Part shown: piece after piece, positions 11,892 to 24,062 of the stretch
How positions within the stretch are numbered: the stretch's first letter is position 1
Layout: each line of letters begins with the position of its first letter
Assembly (NCBI GenBank): GCA_028095005.1
Contig: CM051461.1
Location: forward strand, 63,979,840 to 64,043,839
DNA from: Rhynchospora pubera
Lineage: Eukaryota > Streptophyta > Magnoliopsida > Poales > Cyperaceae
Direction of reading: 5' to 3'
DNA: 64,000 nt
The notes under the pieces: generated by a model
Told to the model about the DNA's origin: nothing
What the model saw: only the letters and a program-made list of their open reading frames with translations
Databases searched by the model: none
Position numbers and translations under genes: made by a program

Positions 11892-12807
11892 AATAATAGG
11901 AGTATAGAATTCAAGATTTATACCACATTTTAATTAAAATCATCTATTGTTCGATCGATCGATCTGCATCCAGATTTGTACATTATGATGATTAAATGGA
12001 TAAATTTTTTTACGGAAAAAAATAAATAATAGAAGCTATTTTCTCATTTTATTTAACTAACCAATAATAAATAATATATAATGCAAAGGAGATGCAGTTT
12101 TAGATTAATTTTAATAAAAACTATCCTAGCATAAGAATTCCCCCATTTACATCTATCATTTTGAGAGGATTTGGATTAACCATGACTTTTTATATTTCCT
12201 TATCAATAAAAATCATCATAAAATCTTAAAATCATCGTATCACATAAACTAAGTTGGATGAACTTGCGACAATTAATTATAACTAGGGGGCTCATCGTGC
12301 GCTCGATTCATGAGTTTTTATTAAATTATATTTATAAGAAATTTATTAGTATTTTTTACATATTACTTGTCTAATTTAATTTTATTTATTTGCAACGGAC
12401 TATAAATTTACTTTGTCTAAATTTATGGAATGTTGTGAAACAATTATAAAACACATCAACACAATAACGAACAATTAATGTCAACACATGTAAAAATGCG
12501 ACCATTATGTACATGGAGTACATGAAAGGCAAACAAAATTAATAACTGATGGCTTCATAATTATAATTAGATAAAGTCAACGAAGACAATATGGCTATAT
12601 GCTCGGCAGGATTTCTAGAAACGAATTGAAATCGCCTAGACAACTAAACTCCAATCACATATGTGGTCATGCTTCTTTCAGTATACGTACATAAGACAAT
12701 GCCAAAGAAAGCATCCCAGCTACATACGCTGTAGAAATATTAAGACAAAATTGTACACAGGCGGTTTGGTCAGGATTTGATGCTTAAATGTTGAAGTTCT
12801 CCCAATG
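11892..12807. other. intergenic, no supported gene
   Basis: AT-rich sequence without a recognisable gene. Bases 12283-12312 (CTAGGGGGCTCATCGTGCGC and following) resemble a reverse Helitron 3' end, but the hairpin is imperfect and no 5' end was found. Confidence 0.4.
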
Positions 12808-12816
12808 CCTTCTATC

Positions 12817-13009
12817 AGGACCCGAATCCGGTGTAGCGCGGGACACCGTGTAGCGCGCGTACGAGCCGTTTGATCTTGATCGGACGGTTTATTTTTTACG
12901 GGCCTATCAATCTAGGTTACATGCACGGAGCTCCCTTGTCCATTGGATCTTGATCAGACGACTCTGATGCCGCGCTACACGGTGTGCCGTGCGGCACCAG
13001 ATCTGAATT
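12817..13009. mobile_element. small Mutator-like element (193 bp)
   Basis: A GC-rich element flanked by a perfect 9-bp duplication CCTTCTATC (12808-12816 and 13010-13018), the hallmark length for Mutator-type insertion. The ends are imperfect inverted repeats; an inner 14-bp block CACCGTGTAGCGCG is matched exactly in reverse complement near the right end. No coding capacity. Confidence 0.7.
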
Positions 13010-13156
13010 CCTTCTATCAAACCTAAATTTTTTAAAAAAAAAAGCCAAATGACAAAAGAGATGAAAGTTGAACCATAGAAGTTTCCTAATATATGGTAGT
13101 TGTACTAAAAATAAGTGTCAATGAAAATATCAGTCCTATTTTATGGAGTATACAAA

Positions 13157-13590
13157 GAGGAGGGTTTCGGTGCCCACAATTTGTATGTCCCTAAATGCTT
13201 CAAAATACACTTTTTATTATTTTTACAAAATATAAAATTCAAACTTCAAATCTAAACCGTTGATCTTATTTGATATAACTAGCGATGCATTTTCATATAA
13301 GTTTTATAAATTTTGAAATGTATTTGATACTCGATCAAGATGCTAAAATATGAACAAATTAGAATTAATCTATCATATTTAACTAGGTTCATTCAATATT
13401 CAATCTCTTGATCAAGTATTAAATAAATTTCAAAATTTATAAAACTTATATGAAAATGCATCACTAGTTATATTGAATAAGATCAATAGTTTAGATTTAA
13501 AGTTTGAATTTTATATTTTGTAAAAATAGTCAAAAAGTGTGTTTTGGGACATTTGGGGGCATACAAATTGTGAGTACCGGAACCCTCCTC
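13157..13590. mobile_element. foldback Mutator-like element (434 bp)
   Basis: The whole element is a long imperfect palindrome with two arms of about 200 bp. It opens GAGGAGGGTTTCGGTGCCCA and closes with the reverse complement form (ACCGGAACCCTCCTC). A perfect 9-bp duplication GTATACAAA flanks it (13148-13156 and 13591-13599). The short unpaired centre is near 13365-13390. Transcribed, it would fold into one long hairpin. No coding capacity. Confidence 0.82.
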
Positions 13591-13599
13591 GTATACAAA

Positions 13600-15114
13600 T
13601 CCTACAATTTTGTGCTAATATCTTTATAAAGATAAATATATCAAGAAGAAAAAGCTAACTCAAAAAAGTACTTGAACTGGTACTACTCTTGTACCAGATT
13701 ACGTTTGGTGTTAATATATTGTCTAACTTATGTTTCCTTCAAATAAACATTTTAATTATCTTTTATTTTAGGTTTCTTAAACATCATGGCAGATCAATAG
13801 TAATTTAAGGGGCAAAGTTATCAATTGTTCGTTTGTTGGATATATTGTGAAATGCCAATCTTGTAATGAGAACACGATTGGTTCTTGTTGGATGACACGT
13901 TGTCAACGATGTTGGGAATAGCCAATATTTCTTATTATATAAATAACTCAGAGTTGACAGTTTTGGATCTTAATTAGTACAATAAGAGTAGTTATAATAA
14001 AAAATGAAATAGACTTCTTAGTAATGGCAGATCAAACTTCAAAGGAAAAATGGAACGATGAATCCTTTGAAAATAAAGAATGATAAAAGTTAAGTAGATA
14101 AGATGAACGTTTTGAAGTTCTGCTTTCTTTTCTCAACATTGCGCCCTTCTTGCAAGGGTTTATGCATGTTTGGACAAATTTTGAATAACTTGCATTAATT
14201 CCAATTAAAACAGGGACTGGCTCAAGAGTGATACTCTCTTTTAAAGAGTGTCTGAATCTGTCTCTTACTGAGAAAATATGTCAGTAGCTTTTTTTTTATT
14301 TTTTTTATATTGTTATGAATGAAATTTCTCAAAAACAGAAGTTCAAAGTATCATACCACTGTCATAAGCCCTGTAGAGATCCTTTATGATGATTTGTAGT
14401 ACCATGCGAACTGCAGAGGAAAAATATTATTTTTTATTTTTTTTGTCAAATTTTCAGTTGGCAGAATATTTTATACTTCAATAGAACAAACTGGTATCAC
14501 CTGCCAGAAAAAGTACCACTATCATGATACTTACACATACTAATCCGAATATACATTAGAACAAACAGATACAACACCAATGAGATGATACTGGCACACC
14601 GAGGAATGAATTAAAGTTGCTTTAGTCTAAACGAACCTGGAACATTTTCATGATGTCCAACAATGCTCTTCTATCTTTCAATTAATGTTTTCTCAAAACG
14701 CTTAGTTGAACCTTTAGGTATGTAGGCTGTCGTCCTGTGTCATAAAAATATGTATGTCCATATTAAATTAAAGTCATTATACAATGACGAACGTTCACAT
14801 CAACATCATCATCAAATGATCTAAGCGTAATTTTCAAAAGAAAAAAAAAGAATAATCGACTTCCTTTAATTAACAAACAGAGTTATCGTAACTCTTATAA
14901 TTTTCATTGACAATTGGAATATCGTTTGCAGATGGTGAAAAATAGTATTAAACAAATTGAGAGATCCCTTTAAATAGGAATTGAGATCAAAACAATACCA
15001 AGTGAAAAATCCAACAAATGGAGATTTGATTTAATTTAAAGAATGTCATAGACATATATGTTCACATATAAAAAATTAGGCCTACTAACGATATGGGCCT
15101 TAGCCACTGGCTTA
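13600..15114. other. intergenic, no supported gene
   Basis: AT-rich DNA with only short open frames. I recognise no gene, terminal repeat or structural motif here. Confidence 0.4.
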
Positions 15115-15200
15115 CAGGCTGTAAATACTTTTTTATTAATACAAAGATGTGGGGCGTGACCCCCACTTTTATTCAAAATAATAATAATAATAATAATGCC
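15115..15200 (+). repeat. LINE 3' end remnant with AAT tail
   Basis: A small stem-loop GTGGGG-CGTGAC-CCCCAC (15149-15166), then TTTTATTCAAAA and an AAT repeat tail (to about 15197), matches the usual 3' end layout of plant L1 elements. A similar TTTTTTATTCAAAAAG tail occurs at 35528-35544. No coding part is attached. Confidence 0.45.
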
Positions 15201-15268
15201 TGCTAAGCAAAATCACAGAGAGACACTACCCGAGGGAGTGATTATGGAGGTTGACCAATATTAAAAAT

Positions 15269-15415
15269 GGCTCAGTTTGGATGGGTGCAGGAATAAGGAA
15301 ATAGTTTCTTCCTACTCCTAAATTTATTATAAACAATTCAAACTCTTCACAAAGTTACACACTTCCCAATACTTCTTTTCTTATTTCTCTTATTCTCACA
15401 CCATCCAAACGGAAG
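15269..15415. mobile_element. Tourist-like MITE, copy C
   Basis: The left end is GGCTCAGTTTGGAT and the right end ATCCAAACGGAAG (one base short). The AAT duplication lies at 15266-15268 and 15416-15418. The core matches copies A and B. Confidence 0.65.
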
Positions 15416-15418
15416 AAT

Positions 15419-18400
15419 AAACCTACGGCTCAATCCTAATATAGATCAGTACGTACCATAAAATAGGAAAAGAAATTCGTAATAGAATAGTAAATTAAAG
15501 ACAAATCTGATTGGAAAATAATAACCCCTCTAAAATTAATTAAAGAACCTAACAACTAAATATTGATCAAACTTTATTTTCTAAATTCCTAACTTAGTTG
15601 TACTTTTGCAAAACATCCATAATAAAATAGTAAATTATCTTTACAATGTGCGAAGAATCTAAAACACGAAAACTTAAGTTTTTTTCTGTAAAAATCTAGT
15701 TGTCATCAAGGTAATGAGCAGTAATATAACTATAACCAAGACTATATTTACTAGCAGTCCAAATATCATATGTTATTGAGACCTTATAGGTAACTACAAC
15801 AAATTGGGCTACGAATTGATTTCTACATTCAATAAATTATTTTTTAAGTTCTTTGGTAATTTTTCTATGATGGAATGTTCTATAAAGTGGTTTGCCTACA
15901 TCACATACTATCAACCGTGCAAAACTAATACAATTACACATACTTATTGGTTGTGGGCAATGTAACGGGTAATATTTTCGGTGAGTTCTAGTACCATTCA
16001 AGTTTATAGTTGTTCGGACCAACTGAGAGTTAAGTTCATCTTGCGGTTTTGTTTAGCTTTTTCATATTTTTCGGCATGTTTTTAAAATGTGTCTGTACCA
16101 TTAATTTTAATGTATGTGTAGTTAGATTTACAACCTCTTACCTTACACCTTGCCGAGATTAAATTTCCTTTACGTCAGACGCCATTTCGTAATTTTGCCG
16201 CCATTTCGCGTTGTATCGGAGATTGGACCTTTTCTTCTTCTCCTTTCCTCCAGTGTCCGTCTGCGATGCTATCAGAACGTTAAACCCGGGAGTTGGATCA
16301 GCACTTGAAGGTGTCAAATTAATTAAAAAATGCTCAAACTTGAACCATGCGCTCCACTAGAGTAATTAGGATTTGTGGATAACTAGGTGGTGGATAATTG
16401 AATTTTGTGGACAAATATATTGGTGGTGGATTAGTCGAATTTTGTTGATAATTCGGATCTTGTGGAAAATTGGGGGCGATCTGATCCTCCGGATAAGTGG
16501 TAAACACTAATCACAACCCATCAATATGATTATTGTCATGATAATGATAAATTTTCGTATTAATAATTTTATTATTAACAATTATGTTTGGTATAATAGC
16601 GATTATTTTTATCATTGTAATTAATTTATATTATTATTATGACGATAATGATGACGAATGTTGTTATAATTATTATTATTATTATTATTATTATGATTAT
16701 GAATATTATTAATTTTTATATTATAGTTATAATTAATTATTATATTATTATGATGACTTTTTATGATCATGGTAATTGATTAATTACAATTACAAATCAT
16801 TATTATATATATTTTTTCGTTTATTCTTGCTCTCAGAGTCTCAGTAAACTATTCAAATAACATTTTCTTGTTCATAAACAAACTATTCACTCGTGTTACT
16901 TCACTTCCAAACACTAGTCAACGTACCTTACTTTTGTGTATTTTTTTCCCTTTCAATTATAACCCTAAGAATTTATTATAGAACCAAAATCAGTTATATT
17001 TCCCAAAGCGTGCAGAAGTTTGGTCAAACTTTACTTGAGTTTAGCGACATGGATGTGATTCATAAATATATGTTGGTTTCCAAGAGCTTAATTATATGAT
17101 ATTTATTGGTTTTTGAGTGTACTTTAAGTTTGCGGAATCTTCTTAAATAGTCAAACCTACATAGGGATGCTTCCGACTCATGTAAAAAACTCTCGTTTGT
17201 TGTCGGCTATTTATTTCACTTGTTTTGGCTGTACAAATTTTACATTTTAGCGCTTGAAATATATTATGTTCAAAGCAAGCCTAACAAATTAGCAAATATT
17301 TAATTGAACCATCATAGTATGTACATAAAATCTATAGTATATTAATTAAATCCCATCACCGCATTAGTCCATCTCCGAAATTAATATGAACCATTCAATT
17401 ATTTTTCACAGATCGATCAATCAATCTGATCCGTTAATCGTCGATTCATTTTTTCTTTCTCCTCTCATCTCTTCTTTCTCGTCAACAACGGATCGCATCC
17501 CCCTCCGAATCCACACCTATCTCTGCATCTCAGCCTCACCTCCTGCCTCTCCTCCGCCAAGTCCCCCCTCACCTCTAGCCCCTCCTCAGACAACCCTTCC
17601 CTCCTCGTGGAGCTCCTCCATTGACTTCCCCATGTAGGTATGTTGTATATGATACATGAATCAGTTTTATATATTTATATATCGGCACCATATTTACATT
17701 TGTTAAAAAATTCAATAATTAAAAATATCTAATATGTAAAAGAAAAATTAATATGTAAATTTTGACGTTTACGTATCATGTACTTCTCTCTTGTAACTTT
17801 CTTTCGATCGAGTAATGAAAATTTAGCTAGTGCGGTATGTATATGTCAAATAATGCGTAATATACGAGCATTAATTAAGAGCTTGTACATATTCATCGGG
17901 CGCCTACATAGTTTATTAACATTATATTTTTATGCTCCTCAAAAAAGCTTGGTGGACATATAAAATGTGTATGCAAAAAAAAAAATAATACCGAGAAATG
18001 AGATTTTTTCCCCCCTTTTTTTAAGCGCGGATATATGGGTGCCGAACTTTGTGAAAGGAAAGGAAGAAAAAAAACTCTGATTGTGTTAGGTCGATTGAGA
18101 GATTATGTGAGTGAGTTTAACTGTTTAATTAACTTGACACTTGTTAACTATATATTATTGATCATATGGATATGGAGTCGCTATTTCGTCTACCGAAAGT
18201 AATAATTTTTAGTTCAAGCAAATAGTTACGGCAAATAGATATAATCCCACTCCACCATTGTGGGTGGACTCTATGAGAAAACATTTGGCAGCAATTAATT
18301 AATCATTAATTTAGTTGCAACTAGAAATTATAACCCGTAGACTCAAATGCAGATCTAGCAACAATCATGACTTATTTTTCGAAATTCGAGCTTCAAAGTT

Positions 18401-18804
18401 CAAACAACAAATCTGAACGGTTCAATTTGTTGTTTATATTGAAATCTAGCTTATTATGAATCAAATTATATATATTTTTGTTTGAATACCATTTTTTTTT
18501 ATAATTTTCTCAAATTTATAAAAATGTTGTTAATTGCGGGTTTACAATTCTCTATTAAATTTTGCATCTAAAAAAACTGAAATATAGTAAAAACCAAAAT
18601 AAATCACATAATTGAATTCATGTATTTTTTTTTCCACATTTGCCCCGCAATAATTATGATAACACCAATTACTCAATAGTAACAATTAAAATTGCAAAAC
18701 TCCAACCAAATATATGTGATCCAAGCAGTTAGTCTTTATTTAGTTTTTTCCTTATTTCATTTATCTCTCTTTTACTTTGTGCAGTGTAGCGTCCTATATA
18801 TGCC
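15419..18804. other. intergenic, AT-rich, one unassigned ORF
   Basis: Bases 16520-16800 are rich in TTA/ATG trinucleotides. An ATG-started frame at 17386-17637 encodes 83 aa ending in a Pro/Ser-rich tract (PASPPPSPPSPLAPP). It has no known domain and may be non-coding or a first exon. Nothing else is supported. Confidence 0.35.
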
Positions 18805-18812
18805 GTTGTAGA

Positions 18813-19091
18813 TAGGGGTGGGCGCAGAATGCCTTGAAATCATGGAACTGTTCCGTTCCGTTCATGTGAAACGTATAACGGAATGAAATTTTATTTCATT
18901 TCGCAAACAGAACGGAAAACGGAATGCATTTCGTGATTCATCTACGTGAAATACAGTGCAAATATAACTATTCCGCCACGTTCCGTCAAAACGGAACAAA
19001 TTACAAATCAATCCAATACATACCGTTACTAAAACAGAACGAAAAATGGAATGATCAATTTTGTTTCCGTTATCAACGTTACCCACCCCTA
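18813..19091. mobile_element. hAT-type MITE in GT47 copy 3 promoter region
   Basis: 279 bp, starting TAGGGGTGGG and ending CCCACCCCTA, flanked by a perfect 8-bp duplication GTTGTAGA (18805-18812 and 19092-19099). Eight-base duplications identify hAT insertions. The inside is dense in TTCCGTT and its complement, like the elements at 45930 and 52410. It ends 428 bp before the ATG of GT47 copy 3. Confidence 0.85.
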
Positions 19092-19485
19092 GTTGTAGAT
19101 TAAGGGTACGTTTTGTAGATAAAGGAAAAGCATTCATTCAGAATCTCAGGCATTCCCTCAGCTGTGGAACAAAATACATTTCTTAAGGAAATTAAAAACA
19201 TACTCAAAACTTAGTCAAGGTGAATAGATTCATGCATATATGTTCTTATTTGGAAAGTAAGAGTGATGATAAATAATTATAATTATAATTAACTGCAAAA
19301 ACGTATCACAAGTTCACAACTGCAATTCCTTACGAGGAGAGGAATCTTTGTTAATAGGCTGTCGCGGTGTCCCCTACTCCCCTATCGAGCCGAATAGTTA
19401 TGTTAAAACTTTGTTCTTTTTTTTATATTTTCAACACAAACAGGAGATGGGATTAATTGAGCTACAAAGTACAAACAAAGAGGGC

Positions 19486-19523
19486 ATGAGCACGAGTGAA
19501 GAACACAAAATGATATGAAATGA
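19486..19523 (+). promoter_or_regulatory. stacked upstream start codons before GT47 copy 3
   Basis: An upstream ATG at 19486 opens a 10-codon frame ending at TGA 19516-19518, and contains an in-frame ATG at 19510. A third ATG at 19515 reads ATG-AAA-TGA, whose stop overlaps the main ATG at 19520. The ATGs at 19510, 19515 and 19520 are spaced five bases apart. If the leader includes them, they would reduce initiation at 19520 or favour reinitiation at Met19/Met20 (19574/19577). Confidence 0.5.
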
Positions 19524-20962
19524 AAACGAGCGCTCTTCACAGAGAAAAATTAGAGGGAGGCCGAGGCACCAAGATGATGCCTCCTCTAGGCATCAACTAC
19601 CTCTGCCTTTTCTTAGTCCGGCTCTCCATGGTCTTATCCACTGTTCTGCTGCTCTCTCGCTCCCCCCATCTCCCTCATCCCACTAAAACCCAAAGCATTA
19701 CTGACCTCAATGTCCCTTCCGCCTCGGCACTACTGCCCGTACCTGCCGTGGACCCCTGCGCCGGTCGGTACATTTATGTATACGACCTTCCCAAGAAGTT
19801 CAATGAGGACATAGTGCGGGACTGCCGCAACCTCTCCCTCTGGACCAACATGTGCCCCTTCACCACTAACGCTGGCCTTGGCCCCAACCTCAACAACACA
19901 GAGGAGGACCAGGATGGGGTGCTACAAGATACCGGATGGTTCTTCACTGATCAATGGATGCTCGAGATCATATTCCACAACCGCATGAAGCAGTATGGGT
20001 GCCTCACCTCAGACTATTCTCTGGCTAGTGCTATCTTCATCCCCTACTATCCCGGCCTCGATGTGACCAGGTACCTCTGGGATCCCGAGATTGCAAGGCG
20101 GGACAAACTAGGGATGGATTTGATCGAGTGGCTGAGGCAGAGGCCTGAGTGGGAGGCCAGGGGAGGCAGAGACCATTTCCTTGTGTCAGGCCGCTCCACG
20201 TGGAACTTGCAGCGGGGTTTAGACCAATCTTATGCTTGGGGCAGCAAATTCCTGGTGATTCCAGAGGTCCAGAACATGACGGTGCTCACTGTGGAGAGAC
20301 GGCCCTGTGGTGACAATGAGTTTTCCATACCGTATCCGACCTACTTTCACCCGTCAGATAAAAGCCAAGTGGCGGCGTGGCAAGAGAAGGTGAGGTCCAG
20401 CGAGAGGCCATGGCTCTTCTCCTTTGCAGGGGGGCGGAGGCCTGACCAGCCGGAGATGGTGCGGAATCACTTGATTGATCAGTGCGTGCAGTCGAGCCGG
20501 TGCAAGATGCATGAGTGTCAAACCGGAGGGGTGGGATGCAACTCGACAAGCAATCTGATGAAGCTCTTCATGCAGTCCCAGTTCTGCCTGCAGCCGCCCG
20601 GTGACACCAGGGCCAGGAGGTCCATATTCGACTCCATGGTGGCAGGGTGCGTGCCTGTCTTCTTCCATAATGAGTCAGCCTACATGCAATACCGTTGGCA
20701 TCTGCCAAGAGACTTTGAGAATTTCTCTGTTTACATATGGGAAGATGAAGTGAAAACGGGGCGGGTGCGGCCGGAAGACGTGCTGCTCCGGTACAGCGAC
20801 GAGAAAGTAAGAGAGATGAGAGAAGCGGTGATAAAGATGATACCGACTCTCATCTACAAAGATCCACGGTATACATCAGAAAAATTTATAGATGCATTTG
20901 ATGTCGCTGTAAATGGAGTTCTTCAGAGGTTTAAGCCGCCATTATTCATTGATTCGGATTAA
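19520..20962 (+). CDS. MUR3-like xyloglucan galactosyltransferase (GT47), copy 3
   Basis: A 480-aa intronless GT47 clade A enzyme, the most diverged and most GC-rich of the four. The N-terminus has a basic tail, then an anchor at about 25-46 and a Pro/Ser-rich stem to about 78. The domain opens at CAGRYIYVYDLP (80-91) and contains IFHNRMKQYGCLT (151-163), GRDHFLVSGRSTW (216-228), SIPYPTYFHPS (269-279) and PWLFSFAGGRRPDQ (297-310). The donor-site region reads FCLQPPGDTRARRSIFDSMV (356-375), then AGCVPVFF, so the loop is TRA where MUR3 has SYT. It lacks the HPGSAYTQY form and has HNESAYMQY. The start at 19520 is chosen as the longest ATG form; Met19 or Met20 would still keep the anchor. The predicted role is Golgi side-chain glycosylation of xyloglucan or a related hemicellulose; the altered loop makes the donor or acceptor less certain than for copy 4. 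Confidence 0.9.
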   Translation: MKTSALHREKLEGGRGTKMMPPLGINYLCLFLVRLSMVLSTVLLLSRSPHLPHPTKTQSITDLNVPSASALLPVPAVDPCAGRYIYVYDLPKKFNEDIVRDCRNLSLWTNMCPFTTNAGLGPNLNNTEEDQDGVLQDTGWFFTDQWMLEIIFHNRMKQYGCLTSDYSLASAIFIPYYPGLDVTRYLWDPEIARRDKLGMDLIEWLRQRPEWEARGGRDHFLVSGRSTWNLQRGLDQSYAWGSKFLVIPEVQNMTVLTVERRPCGDNEFSIPYPTYFHPSDKSQVAAWQEKVRSSERPWLFSFAGGRRPDQPEMVRNHLIDQCVQSSRCKMHECQTGGVGCNSTSNLMKLFMQSQFCLQPPGDTRARRSIFDSMVAGCVPVFFHNESAYMQYRWHLPRDFENFSVYIWEDEVKTGRVRPEDVLLRYSDEKVREMREAVIKMIPTLIYKDPRYTSEKFIDAFDVAVNGVLQRFKPPLFIDSD

Positions 20963-21831
20963 CTAACTAATAGTTAGCTGTGATTAAAGGAAATACTGTA
21001 CAATAAGCACTGTAAGACATTTTTCCCTCATAATTTTCCCCTTCTTTTTTATGCTAACACCACTTAGCTTTTTTCCTGCCAGCACACGAAATTGCACGTA
21101 ATTAAGCTTCTTTTTGGTGAGAATATATTATATATATATTCCTTCTAACTGTTTGAGCTATTGAATGGTATTCACTCGAGTCGTCAATTTTTCTATTTTA
21201 GTTTCTGAAATCCTCAACAACTCTACAAGTTTTATTTCTTGGTAAAACTTAATTGTAAGGTTTGCAAGAGCGCTTACGACTAATTATATATGTTTTTTCT
21301 GTTACAACTCGATCGTCGTGTCTCGAGTTTCCATACAAAGAAGATGGATAGGATAGTGTCTTAGAGCTGATATTTATTAATTAAAGATCATCATTTTTTT
21401 CCCGCCACTTCGGTGAACTCCACCGGTAGACACATTATTATTTTTGTATGATTCACCTTTACTTGTTTTAAATTTACTTTGATCGAGTACGAATGTTAGG
21501 ATTCATGCATTATTTATTCCTCTCTAATTATTCACTGAATCATATAACTATTCATTACAATACAAGCATTAAATTTTGAGTTATATAAAAGAAAAATTCA
21601 ATTTAATTTGTATAATAATTCAATGCTCACAGATTTTAAATACGTAGCTTGTTCTGTAATAAAACGGCCGCGTTGTGCCTTTTCCGAATAATAATAATGA
21701 TTCGATCACTTAAGAAAATATGTGTATAACGATTCAGATTTCCTATAAAACAACTTAGTTATATAAATATTCAACTTATATAAGTCATATGCACATTTAT
21801 TTTAAACTATATATAAGTAATCAACTTTGTT
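20963..21831. other. intergenic downstream of GT47 copy 3
   Basis: AT-rich sequence containing the copy 3 3' untranslated region. I see no gene or repeat structure that I can name. Confidence 0.4.
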
Positions 21832-21840
21832 ATATATATA

Positions 21841-22722
21841 GGGAAAATTAGATGTATATCCTCTAATTTTCTCTAATTGGAAATATACTCTTCCAATCTT
21901 TAAAATTTGATGTTTATCTCTCAAATCATATTAATAAGAGATATTTGCCATTATCAATATTTCTAATGATAATTTAAATAATAAAAATCAAAGGTATAAT
22001 TTTAAGACCAAAGTGCCCTTTCCTCCCATCCTCATTCTGTTTGCCTCTATTCCAAACATGGTGATTTTCTACTTGCGTTTTAACATCTATATATAGTACC
22101 TATGATCATTGATGGATAAAAGCATACATAATTTAAATTTAAAGCTTTTGTCTCCACTGATGTTATCATTTGTCCAATCTATCTCATGGTTTAAATTATC
22201 CCGTAACAAAGATTGGTTTCAGTGGATTTTTCCAATCTATCTCATGATTTAGTTTAATTACCCCAAAACAAAATTTGGTTTCAGTGAAGATCCGGACATG
22301 CCTAATTAATTAGATTTATTTACTCCAAATTCTTCACTTTTCTTCTCAATTTGAGGCAACCTCTGCCCTCTGAATTGTTTTTTTCGCCTCTTCGATTGTT
22401 TTTTGGGGAAGGAAAATTCTTTTTGACCTGGTGATTTTCCTCATCCATATGCAACGGTTATTATTTATTACAAACAAAAAGATAAAATTAAAAAGTTAGA
22501 AACTGGACATCGTTCTAGAAGAGGGGCATGTTAAAGAACTTGGGAAAGCAGGGATATTTTCGTCTCAAAATTACAAAATTCATTTTTATAATTTCACTGG
22601 AACTATTGATAAGGGTAAATGTCCTTAATAAATATGATTTGAGGATAAATATCCAATTTCAAAAATTAGATGGGTATATTTTTAATTAGAAAAAATTAGA
22701 AGAACATACACTTAATTTTTCC
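21841..22722. mobile_element. Mutator-like element, non-autonomous (882 bp)
   Basis: Long imperfect inverted ends of about 100 bp start GGGAAAATTAGATGTATATC on the left; the right end in reverse complement starts GGAAAAATTAAGTGTATG. The flanks are ATATATATA and TTATATATA, an 8 of 9 match. End sequence and length closely parallel the element at 34902-35839, which has a perfect 9-bp duplication, so both belong to one family. No transposase is encoded. Confidence 0.65.
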
Positions 22723-22794
22723 TTATATATACAAGAAGTCATCGATCGATCATAGTTAGCAATGTAGGGATAAAATTTACTTAAGGAATGTTCT

Positions 22795-23199
22795 TGTTGG
22801 GTGTGAAGACGATTTGTTTATTAAGTCACGCATTACTAATTGCTCGTCAAATATGATGTTTCTTACTAGTTAAGTAAGAGATTATTTATTCACCAAGTAG
22901 AAAAATATGTTTCTTGAATCTTGATTGTAAAAAAAAAATATATTATGGTAAATTATTTTTTCATTCCTAAGTTATTCTAGGATATATAAAGAGTCTAGAT
23001 CCTCCTATAATCAATACACAGAAAAACAAAAAAGTTTCAAGCTCGTAATTTTTTCTACTTCATAAATAATATTAGGCAGGTGGCGTTTTGTGATTTTTCA
23101 CCACCCGTATGATTTTTCGCAATTTTTAGTGTTTTATTTTTTTTCTCTATTTATCTCTTGCTATTGTAATGTGGTATGTGTGGCTACCTCGTCTTTACA
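22795..23199 (+). mobile_element. Copia-type LTR remnant, plus strand
   Basis: Starts TGTTGGGTGTGAAG, contains TATATAAAG near 22983 and ends TTTACA. It is followed within three bases by TGATATCAGAG (23202-23212), a near match to the initiator-Met tRNA primer site TGGTATCAGAG. This is a 5' LTR plus primer site. No internal coding sequence follows, and a facing LTR lies at 24075. Confidence 0.55.
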
Positions 23200-23751
23200 A
23201 CTGATATCAGAGGCCAAGGTTACATGAAAGGTTCTATTGGTGTACAAAATCCAATTGAATGCTTATGAAGGAAGAATTGTTACTCAAACAATATGGATGA
23301 TAAGAGGGTAAATATCCGATGTTATGATGGTAAGCATTTTGGTTATTGAAAGTTACAAATAACTGACATACTGTATACTAGAGAATCAGAGGATACTTTA
23401 AAAGAGAACAAACCTGAAGGTACAGACGGGAATGCGTAGAAGAAGTTAGATCGCCGCACACTCAGTTTCATTCGAAACACCATCTCCATTCAAAATTTGA
23501 AAGACAAACAAAATTCCATGTGGGAGAATTTTGACTCGCATTACAGTAAGGACAGACTGACATCCTCTTATTGCGAGGCCATTCGCTCTTTGTATACTTG
23601 CTTGTTTTTCGAATCTTGGACTCTCTGGAGAGTAGACTTAAAGTATTTTCTAACGTTGCAAACCTCACTTGAAATAAGTAAACATTACTCCAATTATGCC
23701 TCTAAAAATTCAGACAATCAAATTAGAAAACTGTATTCTTGATAGAACTTA

Positions 23752-23939
23752 GGCTCCGTTTGGATAGATGTGGAAAGAAGGGAAGAAGGGAAGAAGTGGA
23801 AAGAAGTATTGGGAAGTGTGTAACTTTGTGAAGAGTTTGGATTGTTTATAATAAATTTGGACCTTCTTCCTTCTTCCTTCTTCCTTCTTCTTTCTTCCTT
23901 CTTCTTTCTTCCTTCTTCCAACCCCAACCAAACAAGGCC
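23752..23939. mobile_element. Tourist-like MITE, copy D
   Basis: 188 bp starting GGCTCCGTTTGGAT and ending CCAAACAAGGCC, flanked by TTA (23749-23751, 23940-23942). It is in reverse orientation to copies A-C and has an expanded TTCCTTC tract near 23865-23915. It sits between the two facing LTR remnants. Confidence 0.75.
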
Positions 23940-24062
23940 TTAGTGTTTCCCCTAATTCACTCTCAAAATCACTAAATATTAGACATTAATTGATCAAACA
24001 ATAACCAGAAATCATGGAGAAGATGCTTAAGTATCAATCTTAACCGAAAAGAAATCTAACGA

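Noticed and set aside
12283..12312. Third Helitron end
   Set aside because: CTAG after a host-like AA is present, but the hairpin is imperfect and no plausible 5' end was found.
17386..17637. 83-codon Pro/Ser-rich ORF as a gene
   Set aside because: It has a good ATG but no domain, and the composition is of simple sequence; it is kept only as a note.
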